Assembly (NCBI GenBank): GCA_964493635.1 | Contig: CAZBOW010000020.1 | Location: forward strand, 1 to 42,222 | DNA: 42,222 nucleotides | Source: OLB6 sp964493635 | Lineage (GTDB): Bacteria > Bacteroidota > Ignavibacteria > Kapaibacteriales > Kapaibacteriaceae | Direction of reading: 5' to 3' | Shown here: positions 1 through 7,062 of the stretch, one piece after another | Position numbering within the stretch: the stretch's first letter is position 1 | How the letters are laid out: each line of letters starts with the position of its first letter | Notes under the pieces: generated by a model | Told to the model about the DNA's origin: nothing | Databases searched by the model: none | The model's input: the letters and a program-made list of their open reading frames with translations, nothing else | Translations under genes and position numbers: made by a program

Positions 1-2416
1 ACAGGCGTGGCCAACGCTGGGGATCTGCCTCGTGCATTACGGCGTAGATCGCTGCAAAGACGTGCTCCGGTTCAGGTTTTGACCAGAAGTTTCCGTCGGT
101 TCCGTAGGCTGGCCGATGCTCTTGAGCGGTGATGGTCGTTGGACGGGAATCCAACCAGCGGTAGCCATCTTGATGTTCAAGCACCTGCTGAAGGATATAG
201 GCCGAGGCTCCGCCCGGCACATCTTCGTCCAGGATCATCAGGCGGTTTGTCTTCTGCAACGAAGCACCAACAACACCGTGGATATCGAACGGCAGGAGTG
301 TCTGCACATCGATCACCTCCACATCAATTCCCACTTCCGAAGCATCGTTTGCTGCTTCCATCGCCACTCGGCAACTGGCACCATAGGTCACTACCGTGAG
401 GTCGGTACCGGCTCGCAAGATCTCCGGGACGCCCAGTGGCACTGTGTATTCACCAATATTTGAGGGAAGGGGCTCTTTGAGTCGGTATCCGTTGAGGACT
501 TCAACGATAAGACCCGGCTCGTCCGAATGCAGCAGTGTGGTGTACATGCCGGCCGCCTGGGTCATATTCCGTGGCACACAGACGTACATCCCGCGAACGA
601 GGTTGAGAATACCTGCCATTGGCGAACCGGAGTGCCAAACACCCTCGAGACGATGCCCACGCGTTCGCACAATCACCGGTGCTTTCTGCCCGCCCTTTGT
701 TCGCCACTGCAGGGTGGCCAAGTCATCACTCATCACCTGCAGTGCATAGAGCAGGTAGTCGAGATACTGGATCTCTGCAATCGGGCGTAAACCGCGCATG
801 GCAAGGCCAATTGCCTGACCAAGGATGGTACACTCACGGATACCGGTATCGGTGATGCGTAGCTCGCCATACTTGGCTTGCAATCCGGCAAAACCTTGAT
901 TCACGTCCCCCAAGTGCCCGAGATCTTCGCCAAAGGCAACGATTCGCGGGTCGCGGCGGAAATGCGCATCGAAACACGCATTCATGACTTCGCTGCCGTT
1001 CACCTTGGGCGCATCGTCCGCATACTGCACCGATACCATCGGAACACGTTGGATCTGATGCTCCGAGTGGCTGTGCAAGTGCGAACCGTATCGGGGTTGA
1101 ATGGCGTCTTGATAGGCCTGCTGCCAAGCAATGGCCGCCGAGCGCTCGGCCGATGAGGTACCCGACGACGCCAGCACGGTGTGATACAATGCTCGTACGA
1201 CATCTCGCCGAAACGGCTCACGGATGGATGTCAACTCGGCAAGAATGTCGGCAACGCGATCGGCGGCACTCCCCTGCAGGGTGCCGTGAACGGCGCTAAT
1301 GATCCCGGCGGCTTCGGCAACATCAGCCCGGATCGGTGTAATGTAGGCGTCCCACGCAGCATCTCTCTGCTGTTGCACGCTCTGCTTGGCCTCCGACTCG
1401 ATCGTTACCAGCTCGGCCTCGGTCGCGATCCCATTCTGCAGCATCCATGCACGCATAATGCGAAGTCCGTCGTGTTCTTCTTCCCATACCAAGCGCTCCT
1501 TGCTCTTGTAGCGCTCATGGGAGCCCGAGGTTGAGTGTCCTTGTGGCTGCGTGACATTCACAACATGGATCAGCTGTGGCACATGCTCGGTTCGTGCCGT
1601 GGCCGACGCCGCGGCATATGTCGCCATTAAGGCCGGGTAGTCGTAGGCATCAACCCGGTGAATATCGTAGCCATCGGAACTGCCCGGTTGGCGACGGAAT
1701 CCTTCAAGGAGAGCACCCACATCGCCCTTGGTGTGCTGGTAGGCATTGGGTACACTAATCCCGTATCCATCGTCCCAGATCGAGATCACGGCAGGAGCAT
1801 GCAGGACGCCGATAGCATTGACCGACTCCCAAAACATCCCTTCTGCGGCAGAGGCATTTCCAATAGTCCCGAAGGCAACCTCCGAACCATGATGGGAGAA
1901 CGCCGGCAGATCCGCCAAGGCCTCTACTCCCCGGTAGATCACCGAAGCATAGGCCAAACCAACCAGCCGTGGCATCTGAGAACCGGTCGGAGACACGTCG
2001 GCGGAAACGTTATAGCGTTCTGTTTGTGGCAGCCACTCCCCCCGATCATCGAGAAAACGCGTGCCGAAGTGGCCATTCATGCTTCTACCAGCCGATGAGG
2101 GTTCGGCGTGGACGTCGGTATGCGCATAGAGCTGGGCAAAAAACTTCTGGACGGTGCTTTCGCCAATGGCAAACATGAAGGTTTGGTCGCGGTAGTAGCC
2201 GCTCCGCCAGTCGCCGTGCTGAAACGCCCGTGCCATGGCCAGTTGCGGTAGCTCTTTGCCGTCGCCGAAGATCCCGAATTTGGCTTTACCGGTGAGTACT
2301 TCTTTGCGTCCGAGGAGCGATGCTTCGCGACTCTCAACGCCAATGCGATAGTCGCGCAGGACATCCTGTGGTGTGAGTCCTGCGGGTAGTGCCGATGCTG
2401 TCTTCTTTTTTGCCAT
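1..2416 (-). CDS. Fused E1 alpha/beta 2-oxoacid dehydrogenase (thiamine-dependent), 3' end beyond window
   Basis: An uninterrupted minus-strand frame of 805 codons opens with ATG at 2414-2416 and is still open at base 1. It encodes the decarboxylating E1 component of a pyruvate or branched-chain 2-oxoacid dehydrogenase complex, with alpha and beta halves joined in one chain. The alpha half has the thiamine pyrophosphate region around residues 185-210 (GNASAAEG, then WDDGYGIS). The beta half begins near residue 455 and carries VAFGEDLG, GIRECTILGQAIGLAMRG and the transketolase C-terminal part (DVQTLLPFD, MILDEDVPGG). The usual alpha motif GDG...NN reads GN...DD here, so the Mg-binding Asp is Asn. 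This may be typical of the fused family rather than a defect. It lies 53 bases after gmk on the same strand, probably in the yicC-gmk unit or with its own promoter. Substrate cannot be told from sequence; E2 and E3 are not in the window. Confidence 0.9.
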   Translation of the reverse strand, partial: MAKKKTASALPAGLTPQDVLRDYRIGVESREASLLGRKEVLTGKAKFGIFGDGKELPQLAMARAFQHGDWRSGYYRDQTFMFAIGESTVQKFFAQLYAHTDVHAEPSSAGRSMNGHFGTRFLDDRGEWLPQTERYNVSADVSPTGSQMPRLVGLAYASVIYRGVEALADLPAFSHHGSEVAFGTIGNASAAEGMFWESVNAIGVLHAPAVISIWDDGYGISVPNAYQHTKGDVGALLEGFRRQPGSSDGYDIHRVDAYDYPALMATYAAASATARTEHVPQLIHVVNVTQPQGHSTSGSHERYKSKERLVWEEEHDGLRIMRAWMLQNGIATEAELVTIESEAKQSVQQQRDAAWDAYITPIRADVAEAAGIISAVHGTLQGSAADRVADILAELTSIREPFRRDVVRALYHTVLASSGTSSAERSAAIAWQQAYQDAIQPRYGSHLHSHSEHQIQRVPMVSVQYADDAPKVNGSEVMNACFDAHFRRDPRIVAFGEDLGHLGDVNQGFAGLQAKYGELRITDTGIRECTILGQAIGLAMRGLRPIAEIQYLDYLLYALQVMSDDLATLQWRTKGGQKAPVIVRTRGHRLEGVWHSGSPMAGILNLVRGMYVCVPRNMTQAAGMYTTLLHSDEPGLIVEVLNGYRLKEPLPSNIGEYTVPLGVPEILRAGTDLTVVTYGASCRVAMEAANDASEVGIDVEVIDVQTLLPFDIHGVVGASLQKTNRLMILDEDVPGGASAYILQQVLEHQDGYRWLDSRPTTITAQEHRPAYGTDGNFWSKPEPEHVFAAIYAVMHEADPQRWPRL

Positions 2417-2422
2417 AGACCG

Positions 2423-2430
2423 TAAAAATA
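2423..2430 (-). promoter_or_regulatory. Possible -7 promoter element of the E1 gene
   Basis: The minus strand reads TATTTTTA six bases before the E1 start codon. This resembles the Bacteroidota -7 element TAnnTTTG with the last base changed, and no Shine-Dalgarno lies between it and the ATG. If used, the transcript would be almost leaderless. No convincing -33 TTG was seen at normal spacing. Confidence 0.3.
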
Positions 2431-2469
2431 GCACTCCGGCGAACAACCTATCGTATCAGCTACGCCGGC

Positions 2470-3063
2470 CTACTCCGGGAAGAGCAACGGCTGTTGCGAG
2501 GCGCCATCGGTAACGCTCCGGACAAGGCTCTCAGCACGCTCAAGTGTACGCTGCAGGTCATCGTTGACAAGTACGGCGTCGAACCGATCTTGGAGGCTCA
2601 TTTCCATCTCCGCTCGAGACAGACGCAGAGTGATCTGTTCGTCGGTTTCGGTGTGGCGATTTCTGAGACGCTCGCCCAAGACATCCAGATTCGGCGGAGC
2701 GATGAACAGCAGCAGGGTATCGTTAGGAAACGCTTTCCGCAAGGACAGAGCCCCCTTCACATCGACGTCAAAGACCAGGAACTCCCCACGTGCCATGGCC
2801 TGCTCGACCACGCTTCGCAGAGTGCCGTAATAGTTCCCAAAGATTTCCTCGTATTCGATCAGATCCTCATGCCGCAATCGCTCGGCGAATTCTTCGCGCG
2901 ACAGGAAGAAGTAGTCCCGTGCATGCACCTCACCGGGACGCATGGCTCTGGTTGTGGCGGAAACACTGAATCGCAGTTGCGGAAATGTCGTCAACAGATG
3001 CTTGGCGACGGTGGTCTTCCCTGCTCCGCTCGGAGCGCTCAACACAATGAGTTGCTTCATCAT
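2470..3063 (-). CDS. gmk: Guanylate kinase
   Basis: This 197-residue protein phosphorylates GMP to GDP with ATP in the cytoplasm, an essential step of purine nucleotide supply. The P-loop SAPSGAGKTT lies at residues 8-17. It is followed by the GMP-binding region (SATTRAMRPGE, then YFFLSREEF) and the core segment FLVFDVDVKGALSLRKAFP. The length is normal for the family. The start ATG overlaps the yicC stop in an ATGA junction, so translation is probably coupled. The pairing yicC-gmk is common in many bacteria. A second in-frame ATG directly follows the first (MMKQ), so the exact start could differ by one codon. Confidence 0.97.
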   Translation of the reverse strand: MMKQLIVLSAPSGAGKTTVAKHLLTTFPQLRFSVSATTRAMRPGEVHARDYFFLSREEFAERLRHEDLIEYEEIFGNYYGTLRSVVEQAMARGEFLVFDVDVKGALSLRKAFPNDTLLLFIAPPNLDVLGERLRNRHTETDEQITLRLSRAEMEMSLQDRFDAVLVNDDLQRTLERAESLVRSVTDGASQQPLLFPE

Positions 3064-3935
3064 TCAATGTTCTGAACTTGTTCTCGCATTCGTTCCAACT
3101 CCTCCTTCATCATCACAACATGCCGTCCGATCACGGCATCGTTGCTCTTCGACCCCATCGTATTCACCTCCCGATTCATCTCCTGTAACTGGAAGTTCAG
3201 CTTACGTCCAACCGAGCCCCCTTCGGAGAGATCATCAACAACGTGTTTCATGTGTGAACGCAGTCGAACACATTCCTCGGTGATATCCAATCGATCGGCC
3301 AAGAGCGTTATCTCCAACTGCAACCGCTGTTCATCGATGTGTTCTTCGCCTACCAACTGCGCCACGCGCTCACGCAACCGTGCGCGCTCCTGGGGAATGC
3401 GCTCTGCGGTGAGCTGCTCAACATGGTTCAGATGCTCGGTGATGGTCGCTAGGCGCTCCTGCAGATCGAGCGCTAGCATAGCCCCCTCACGAACGCGCAT
3501 GTCCTGTAGTTCGTGCAGTGCACGCTCAACCGCCCCGACAACGTCCCGCGTAACCGCGTCCTGGTCCGTGGTGGGTTTCGAACCCTGAAAGATGGGAGCA
3601 TATCCGGAAACGTTGTCGATCGATACGGCACCAGCAAGATCGAACCGCTGCTGGAGTTGTTGCAGTGCGGAGACGTAGGCTTCTGCTGCCTGCCAGTCGA
3701 CATGCAGGGCGTGTTGGTCTGCAGCTTGCTCCCGCCGCACGTAGACGTTCACACTGCCACGTTGAATGGATTTCTTCAACAGGTCCCGGATGGCACCTTC
3801 ACGATCGGCCCATTCCCGGGGGAGGCGCACATTCATTTCGAGAAATCGGCCGTTGACGCTGCGAAGTTCAACCGTTGTAGGTGTGCCATCGATCACTGCG
3901 TCAGCTTTTCCATAACCGGTCATGCTCAAAATCAT
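3060..3935 (-). CDS. yicC: YicC family protein (putative endoribonuclease)
   Basis: This protein has about 291 residues and starts with MILSMTGYGKA, the conserved N-terminal signature of YicC proteins. That is why the ATG at 3933-3935 was chosen over upstream in-frame starts reaching 4178, which would add a non-family extension. The C-terminal DUF1732-type half contains EMNREVNTMGSKSND near residue 255, also a family hallmark. Escherichia coli YicC has been described as a stress-related endoribonuclease; the role here is inferred by homology. It is the first gene of the yicC-gmk run and overlaps gmk by four bases. A TAnnTTTG-like element lies about 50 bases upstream. Confidence 0.92.
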   Translation of the reverse strand: MILSMTGYGKADAVIDGTPTTVELRSVNGRFLEMNVRLPREWADREGAIRDLLKKSIQRGSVNVYVRREQAADQHALHVDWQAAEAYVSALQQLQQRFDLAGAVSIDNVSGYAPIFQGSKPTTDQDAVTRDVVGAVERALHELQDMRVREGAMLALDLQERLATITEHLNHVEQLTAERIPQERARLRERVAQLVGEEHIDEQRLQLEITLLADRLDITEECVRLRSHMKHVVDDLSEGGSVGRKLNFQLQEMNREVNTMGSKSNDAVIGRHVVMMKEELERMREQVQNIE

Positions 3936-3983
3936 CACGGGATCTTTCGGGGCGATGGGAAGGTGTGGCACGGATGCCTGCAG

Positions 3984-3991
3984 CAAAGATA
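3984..3991 (-). promoter_or_regulatory. Candidate -7 promoter element for yicC-gmk
   Basis: The minus strand reads TATCTTTG, an exact match to the Bacteroidota -7 consensus TAnnTTTG, 48 bases upstream of the yicC ATG. It sits in the 125-base divergent region between yicC and the purine nucleoside phosphorylase gene. No clear -33 TTG accompanies it, so this is only a candidate. Confidence 0.4.
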
Positions 3992-4060
3992 ACATGCTCG
4001 GTGAGGGCGGAGTCCGGTTGGACATTCTGGACATTCTCCCTGATGTGCTATGTTGCCAGC

Positions 4061-4971
4061 ATGTCCACTGCTTGGCCACGTATCGCAATGATCGCGGGAT
4101 CTGGAATCGCGCAAGCGATTCCCCGCGAACGTATTCGCAGTATTGTTCCAATGACGACCATTGCCGGGCTTCCAGCACTGCACGTTGCCGGACATCGTGC
4201 CGAGTTTGCCATCGTGCAACTTGATGCAGGCTGGCACTCCCCTACCACGGCGGTAGACATTCTTATTGCCATGGGTCGCACGCACCTCTACGAGGGACGG
4301 CCCACGGAAGACGTTGTAGCCGTGGTGCGCTGGTTGGCCAACCAAGGGTGCACACACCTCATCCTTACCAATGCTGCCGGAGGCCTACACCCACGTCTGC
4401 GCGTCGGGGATCTGTTGTGTTCCTCGGATCTGTGGAATACGACAGGGAGGTTCGTAACGTTGCCAACGCCGAAAACAACGCCGAANNNNNNNNNNNNNNN
4501 NNNNNNNNNNNNNNNNNNNNNNNNNNNNNNNNNNNNNNNNNNNNNNNNNNNNNNNNNNNNNNNNNNNNNNNNNNNNNNNNNNNNNCAACGCCGAAAACAA
4601 CGCCGAATACGCGCCAGGCCGTTCTCGATCCGGCATGGCGGCAAGCTACCGTTACCCACTGCATGCAGATGGGGATCGCTCTCCACCAAGGAACGTATGT
4701 GTCTGTCCTTGGTCCATCGTATGAGACGCGAGCAGAGATTCGGATGTACCGACGCATGGGAGCCGACGTGATCGGAATGTCCACTGCCCTCGAGGCCGCA
4801 ACTGCCGCCTCGATGGGGATGAAGGTGCTCTCGCTGTCGCTGGTCACGAACGTGCTGTCGGATACTACGCAACGGCATCTGCACCACGATGAAGTCCTCG
4901 CTGCTGGCTCGGCTGGTGCACACACGATGTGGCAGGCTGTCAATGCGGCCGTTCGTGCCGCGATCGCATGA
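4061..4971 (+). CDS. punA: Purine nucleoside phosphorylase, interrupted by an assembly gap
   Basis: The enzyme cleaves purine nucleosides with phosphate to free base and (deoxy)ribose 1-phosphate in purine salvage. Seen motifs are MIAGSGIAQAI near the N-terminus, TNAAGGLHPRLRVGD, GPSYETRAEIRMYRRMGAD and SLVTN with the purine-contact Asn. These follow the trimeric class of the human enzyme. A 100-N gap at 4486-4585 splits the gene. The 22 bases before and after the gap are identical, and merging them restores one frame of 262 residues, close to the family length of about 270. The merged joint reads LPTPKTTPNTRQ, a Thr-Pro-rich repeat in the loop before the second half. The start at 4061 (MSTAWPRIAMIAG) is preferred; an in-frame ATG at 4043 is possible. 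The first gene of the plus-strand run to rqcH. Confidence 0.92.
4464..4607. repeat. 100-N gap (4486-4585) flanked by identical 22-base sequences
   Basis: Bases 4464-4485 and 4586-4607 are identical and contain about two copies of a 12-base unit (acgccgaaaaca). Removing the 100 N plus one 22-base copy shifts the frame by 122 bases, which exactly joins the upstream and downstream frames of the phosphorylase. The gap is therefore most likely an unmerged contig overlap; extra repeat copies cannot be excluded. Confidence 0.85.
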
Positions 4972-4994
4972 ACGACCAACCCGCCGGAAGGTCC

Positions 4995-5002
4995 TATTTT
5001 TA
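4995..5002 (+). promoter_or_regulatory. Possible -7 promoter element before the lipoprotein gene
   Basis: TATTTTTA lies four bases before the ATG at 5007, in the 35-base space after the phosphorylase gene. It is the same octamer, in a similar position, as the one before the E1 gene on the other strand. It resembles TAnnTTTG imperfectly and would give a leaderless message. Confidence 0.25.
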
Positions 5003-5006
5003 GAGT

Positions 5007-5822
5007 ATGAAGTACCGTCATCACCGTACGTTGATCAATCTGCGAACCCTTATTGCTGGTGTCACCTCTGCCGTTACTGCGGTTGTTGTGGTGGCATGCT
5101 CCTCTGCGCCCGCCTCCAACGTTTCAACGATGCGTTCAGGCAAGCCTCAAGGCCTTCTTGTCCGACTAGCCGGCGTCTCCAACAGCGATACGTCCTACGT
5201 TTTGAGCTTGGTGGTGTACGATGAAAGCCAACGCATCATGCCCCAGCAGGCTATTGCCGTCGTAGACGGTGACACACTGGTGTTTTTGCTCGCCGGATCT
5301 GGAGCTCCCGGTAACGCGTCGACGCGCAGTTACACGGCCGGTGTTGAGCACGTGTCACCCGATGGTGTCCAGGCAGGCTCACTACGTGCTGAGCTCACGG
5401 TGGAGACGTCGGCCGGCACGTGGCATGACACCATCGATGTGTCGCTGTCCTATACGATGTCGTTGGCTCTTGAACCCTTTGCCATCTACCATGCAGACGG
5501 TGTTGACATAGGGTGCATGGCGCATCGCCTGCTACCTCGACCCGATGAGTTTCTTCCCTCGTCGGAGACCTTTCGCCTTTCGATCCGTGATCGCAGCGGC
5601 ACTGTTCTGTACCGCAGTGACGATGGCATGGCGTTTCTGCAGGTCATTACACCAGTGGAACCCCGTATGGTGGGCGAGCATCAGCGATGTTCCATCATGT
5701 GGCGCGGCACAACATCCAGCGGACAACAGGTACCCGACGGCGTCTACACTGCGGAAATGACAATTCCCGCCGTTCCCCTCTCCTACACCGCTACCATGGA
5801 GATTTCGTGGCCGCCTCGATGA
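5007..5822 (+). CDS. Predicted lipoprotein with a BsuPI-like C-terminal domain
   Basis: This 271-residue protein starts with a basic stretch, a hydrophobic segment (residues about 13-30) and the lipobox-like VVAC followed by SSAPAS, so it is probably a lipoprotein anchored after signal peptidase II cleavage. The C-terminal part, about residues 180-270, reads like a BsuPI/FlgD-type beta-sandwich: FRLSIRDRSGTVLYRSDDG, then a GEHQRCSIMW strand and the closing GQQVPDGVYTAEMTI. The middle region has no recognised domain. Its function is unknown; BsuPI domains elsewhere are linked to protease inhibition, but the fold also occurs in generic extracellular proteins. It follows the phosphorylase gene by 35 bases and overlaps ribD in an ATGA junction. 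No link to riboflavin synthesis is evident. Confidence 0.8.
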   Translation: MKYRHHRTLINLRTLIAGVTSAVTAVVVVACSSAPASNVSTMRSGKPQGLLVRLAGVSNSDTSYVLSLVVYDESQRIMPQQAIAVVDGDTLVFLLAGSGAPGNASTRSYTAGVEHVSPDGVQAGSLRAELTVETSAGTWHDTIDVSLSYTMSLALEPFAIYHADGVDIGCMAHRLLPRPDEFLPSSETFRLSIRDRSGTVLYRSDDGMAFLQVITPVEPRMVGEHQRCSIMWRGTTSSGQQVPDGVYTAEMTIPAVPLSYTATMEISWPPR

Positions 5823-7062
5823 GTACGGACGCTGCTTCTCGTCCTGACCACGACGATCAACACTGGATGGACCACGCCCTCCGGCTGGCCGAGCGCGGAA
5901 CTGGTATGGTTAGCCCGAATCCACGCGTGGGTTGTGTCATTGTTGATCGCGGAACAGTCCTGTCCGAGGGTTGGCATGCCGTTTTTGGCGGCCCGCATGC
6001 CGAGGCCATGGCGCTGCAGGCCTGCACNNNNNNNNNNNNNNNNNNNNNNNNNNNNNNNNNNNNNNNNNNNNNNNNNNNNNNNNNNNNNNNNNNNNNNNNN
6101 NNNNNNNNNNNNNNNNNNNNNNNNNNNCGGATACAACCGTGCTGTACGTGACGCTGGAACCCTGCAACCATTACGGTAAGACGCCACCATGTGCCGAAGC
6201 AATCATTCGCAGTGGCATCCGACATGTTGTCGTGGCCGTCGAGGACCCGCATCCTATGGTTGCTGGAACCGGTATCGCCTACCTGCGCTCACATGGAATC
6301 GATGTCCGGGTTGGAGTGCGTCAACAGCAGGCAACATGGCTCAACCGATTCTTCTTTCGCCATGCCACCACAGGCCTGCCGTACGTTGCCGTCAAAACGG
6401 CCGAATCTCGCGACGGATTCATGGCCCCCAATCCGAAGCGCAGACTCCAGTTGACGGGTCCCGCCAGCCAGAGGGCCGTCCATCAGCTACGTGCAGAGTT
6501 TGATGCCGTGTTGACCTCGGCGGCTACCATTCTGATCGACAACCCGCAGTTGAACGTACGGCATGTACAGGGACGTAATCCGGTGCGGGTGATCGTCGAT
6601 GCAACGTGTTCTACCCCTAGTACGGCCCACGTCATCCACACAGCGCGGCGCCAGCGGACGATCATGGTCCTGCCGTCAACCTCCCCTGAATCGGACCGTC
6701 AACCGTATGTGGACGCTGGTTGCGACATCGTGCTCTGTGAATTGCAACAGCCCGACGGTTTCGACCTCCATGAGGTCATGCTCCGGCTTGGACAGATGGG
6801 TATTGCGTCGATCCTTTGCGAAGCTGGTCCTGAACTGAGCTCCGCCGTACTTGCAACGCAGGATGCGATGGAATGGTACCGATTCATTGCCGCCATGGAT
6901 CTTCATGATGGATACGCCCTGGCTGCCCCCCTGGCTGCTGCCCTCGCTGCCCCTCATCGAAGCCTGGACACCGATCGGTGGATCGTTCACCATCATCTCG
7001 ATGTTCATCCGGATGCTTGCACCGTGTATTTGTCTCGTCACCATCTTCACGACTTGCCATGA
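5819..7062 (+). CDS. ribD: Riboflavin biosynthesis deaminase/reductase RibD, with an assembly gap
   Basis: RibD catalyses the second and third steps of riboflavin synthesis: deamination of the pyrimidine produced from GTP, then NADPH-dependent reduction of the ribosyl side chain. The N-terminal deaminase has MVSPNPRVGCVIVD, the zinc ligand and catalytic Glu in GGPHAEAMAL, and the two zinc Cys in LEPCNHYGKTPPC. The reductase domain follows (VKTAESRDGFMA, LTSAATILIDNPQLNVR). A 100-N gap at 6028-6127 falls between HAEAMALQAC and TTVLYVTLEPC. In other RibD proteins this interval is only around ten residues, so the true gap should be short; its flanks do not overlap. The frame differs across the N run because N length is arbitrary. 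ATG at 5819 overlaps the previous stop (ATGA), and its own stop overlaps the next ATG in the same way. Confidence 0.93.
6028..6127. other. 100-N assembly gap inside ribD
   Basis: Exactly 100 N with no overlap between its flanks, unlike three other gaps in this window. The left flank ends just after the 10-base palindrome GCAGGCCTGC at 6016-6025. Alignment with RibD proteins predicts that about 30-45 bases are really missing. Confidence 0.8.

Noticed and set aside
116..2178. Several plus-strand open frames of 60-146 codons in the first 2.2 kb
   Set aside because: They are antisense to one unbroken minus-strand E1 dehydrogenase frame with clear motifs, which is open to the window edge.
3936..4178. 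N-terminal extension of yicC up to 4178
   Set aside because: The family begins at MILSMTGYG; the extension has no similarity to YicC and runs into the divergent gene's 5' end.
5971..6027. Start of a reductase gene inside the other frame left of the ribD gap
   Set aside because: The deaminase frame from 5819 encodes the true RibD N-terminus; the N run has arbitrary length, so the frame change is not real.
6978..7058. Upstream start for the GNDxY repeat protein
   Set aside because: It overlaps ribD by 85 bases and hides a good signal peptide that begins at 7059.
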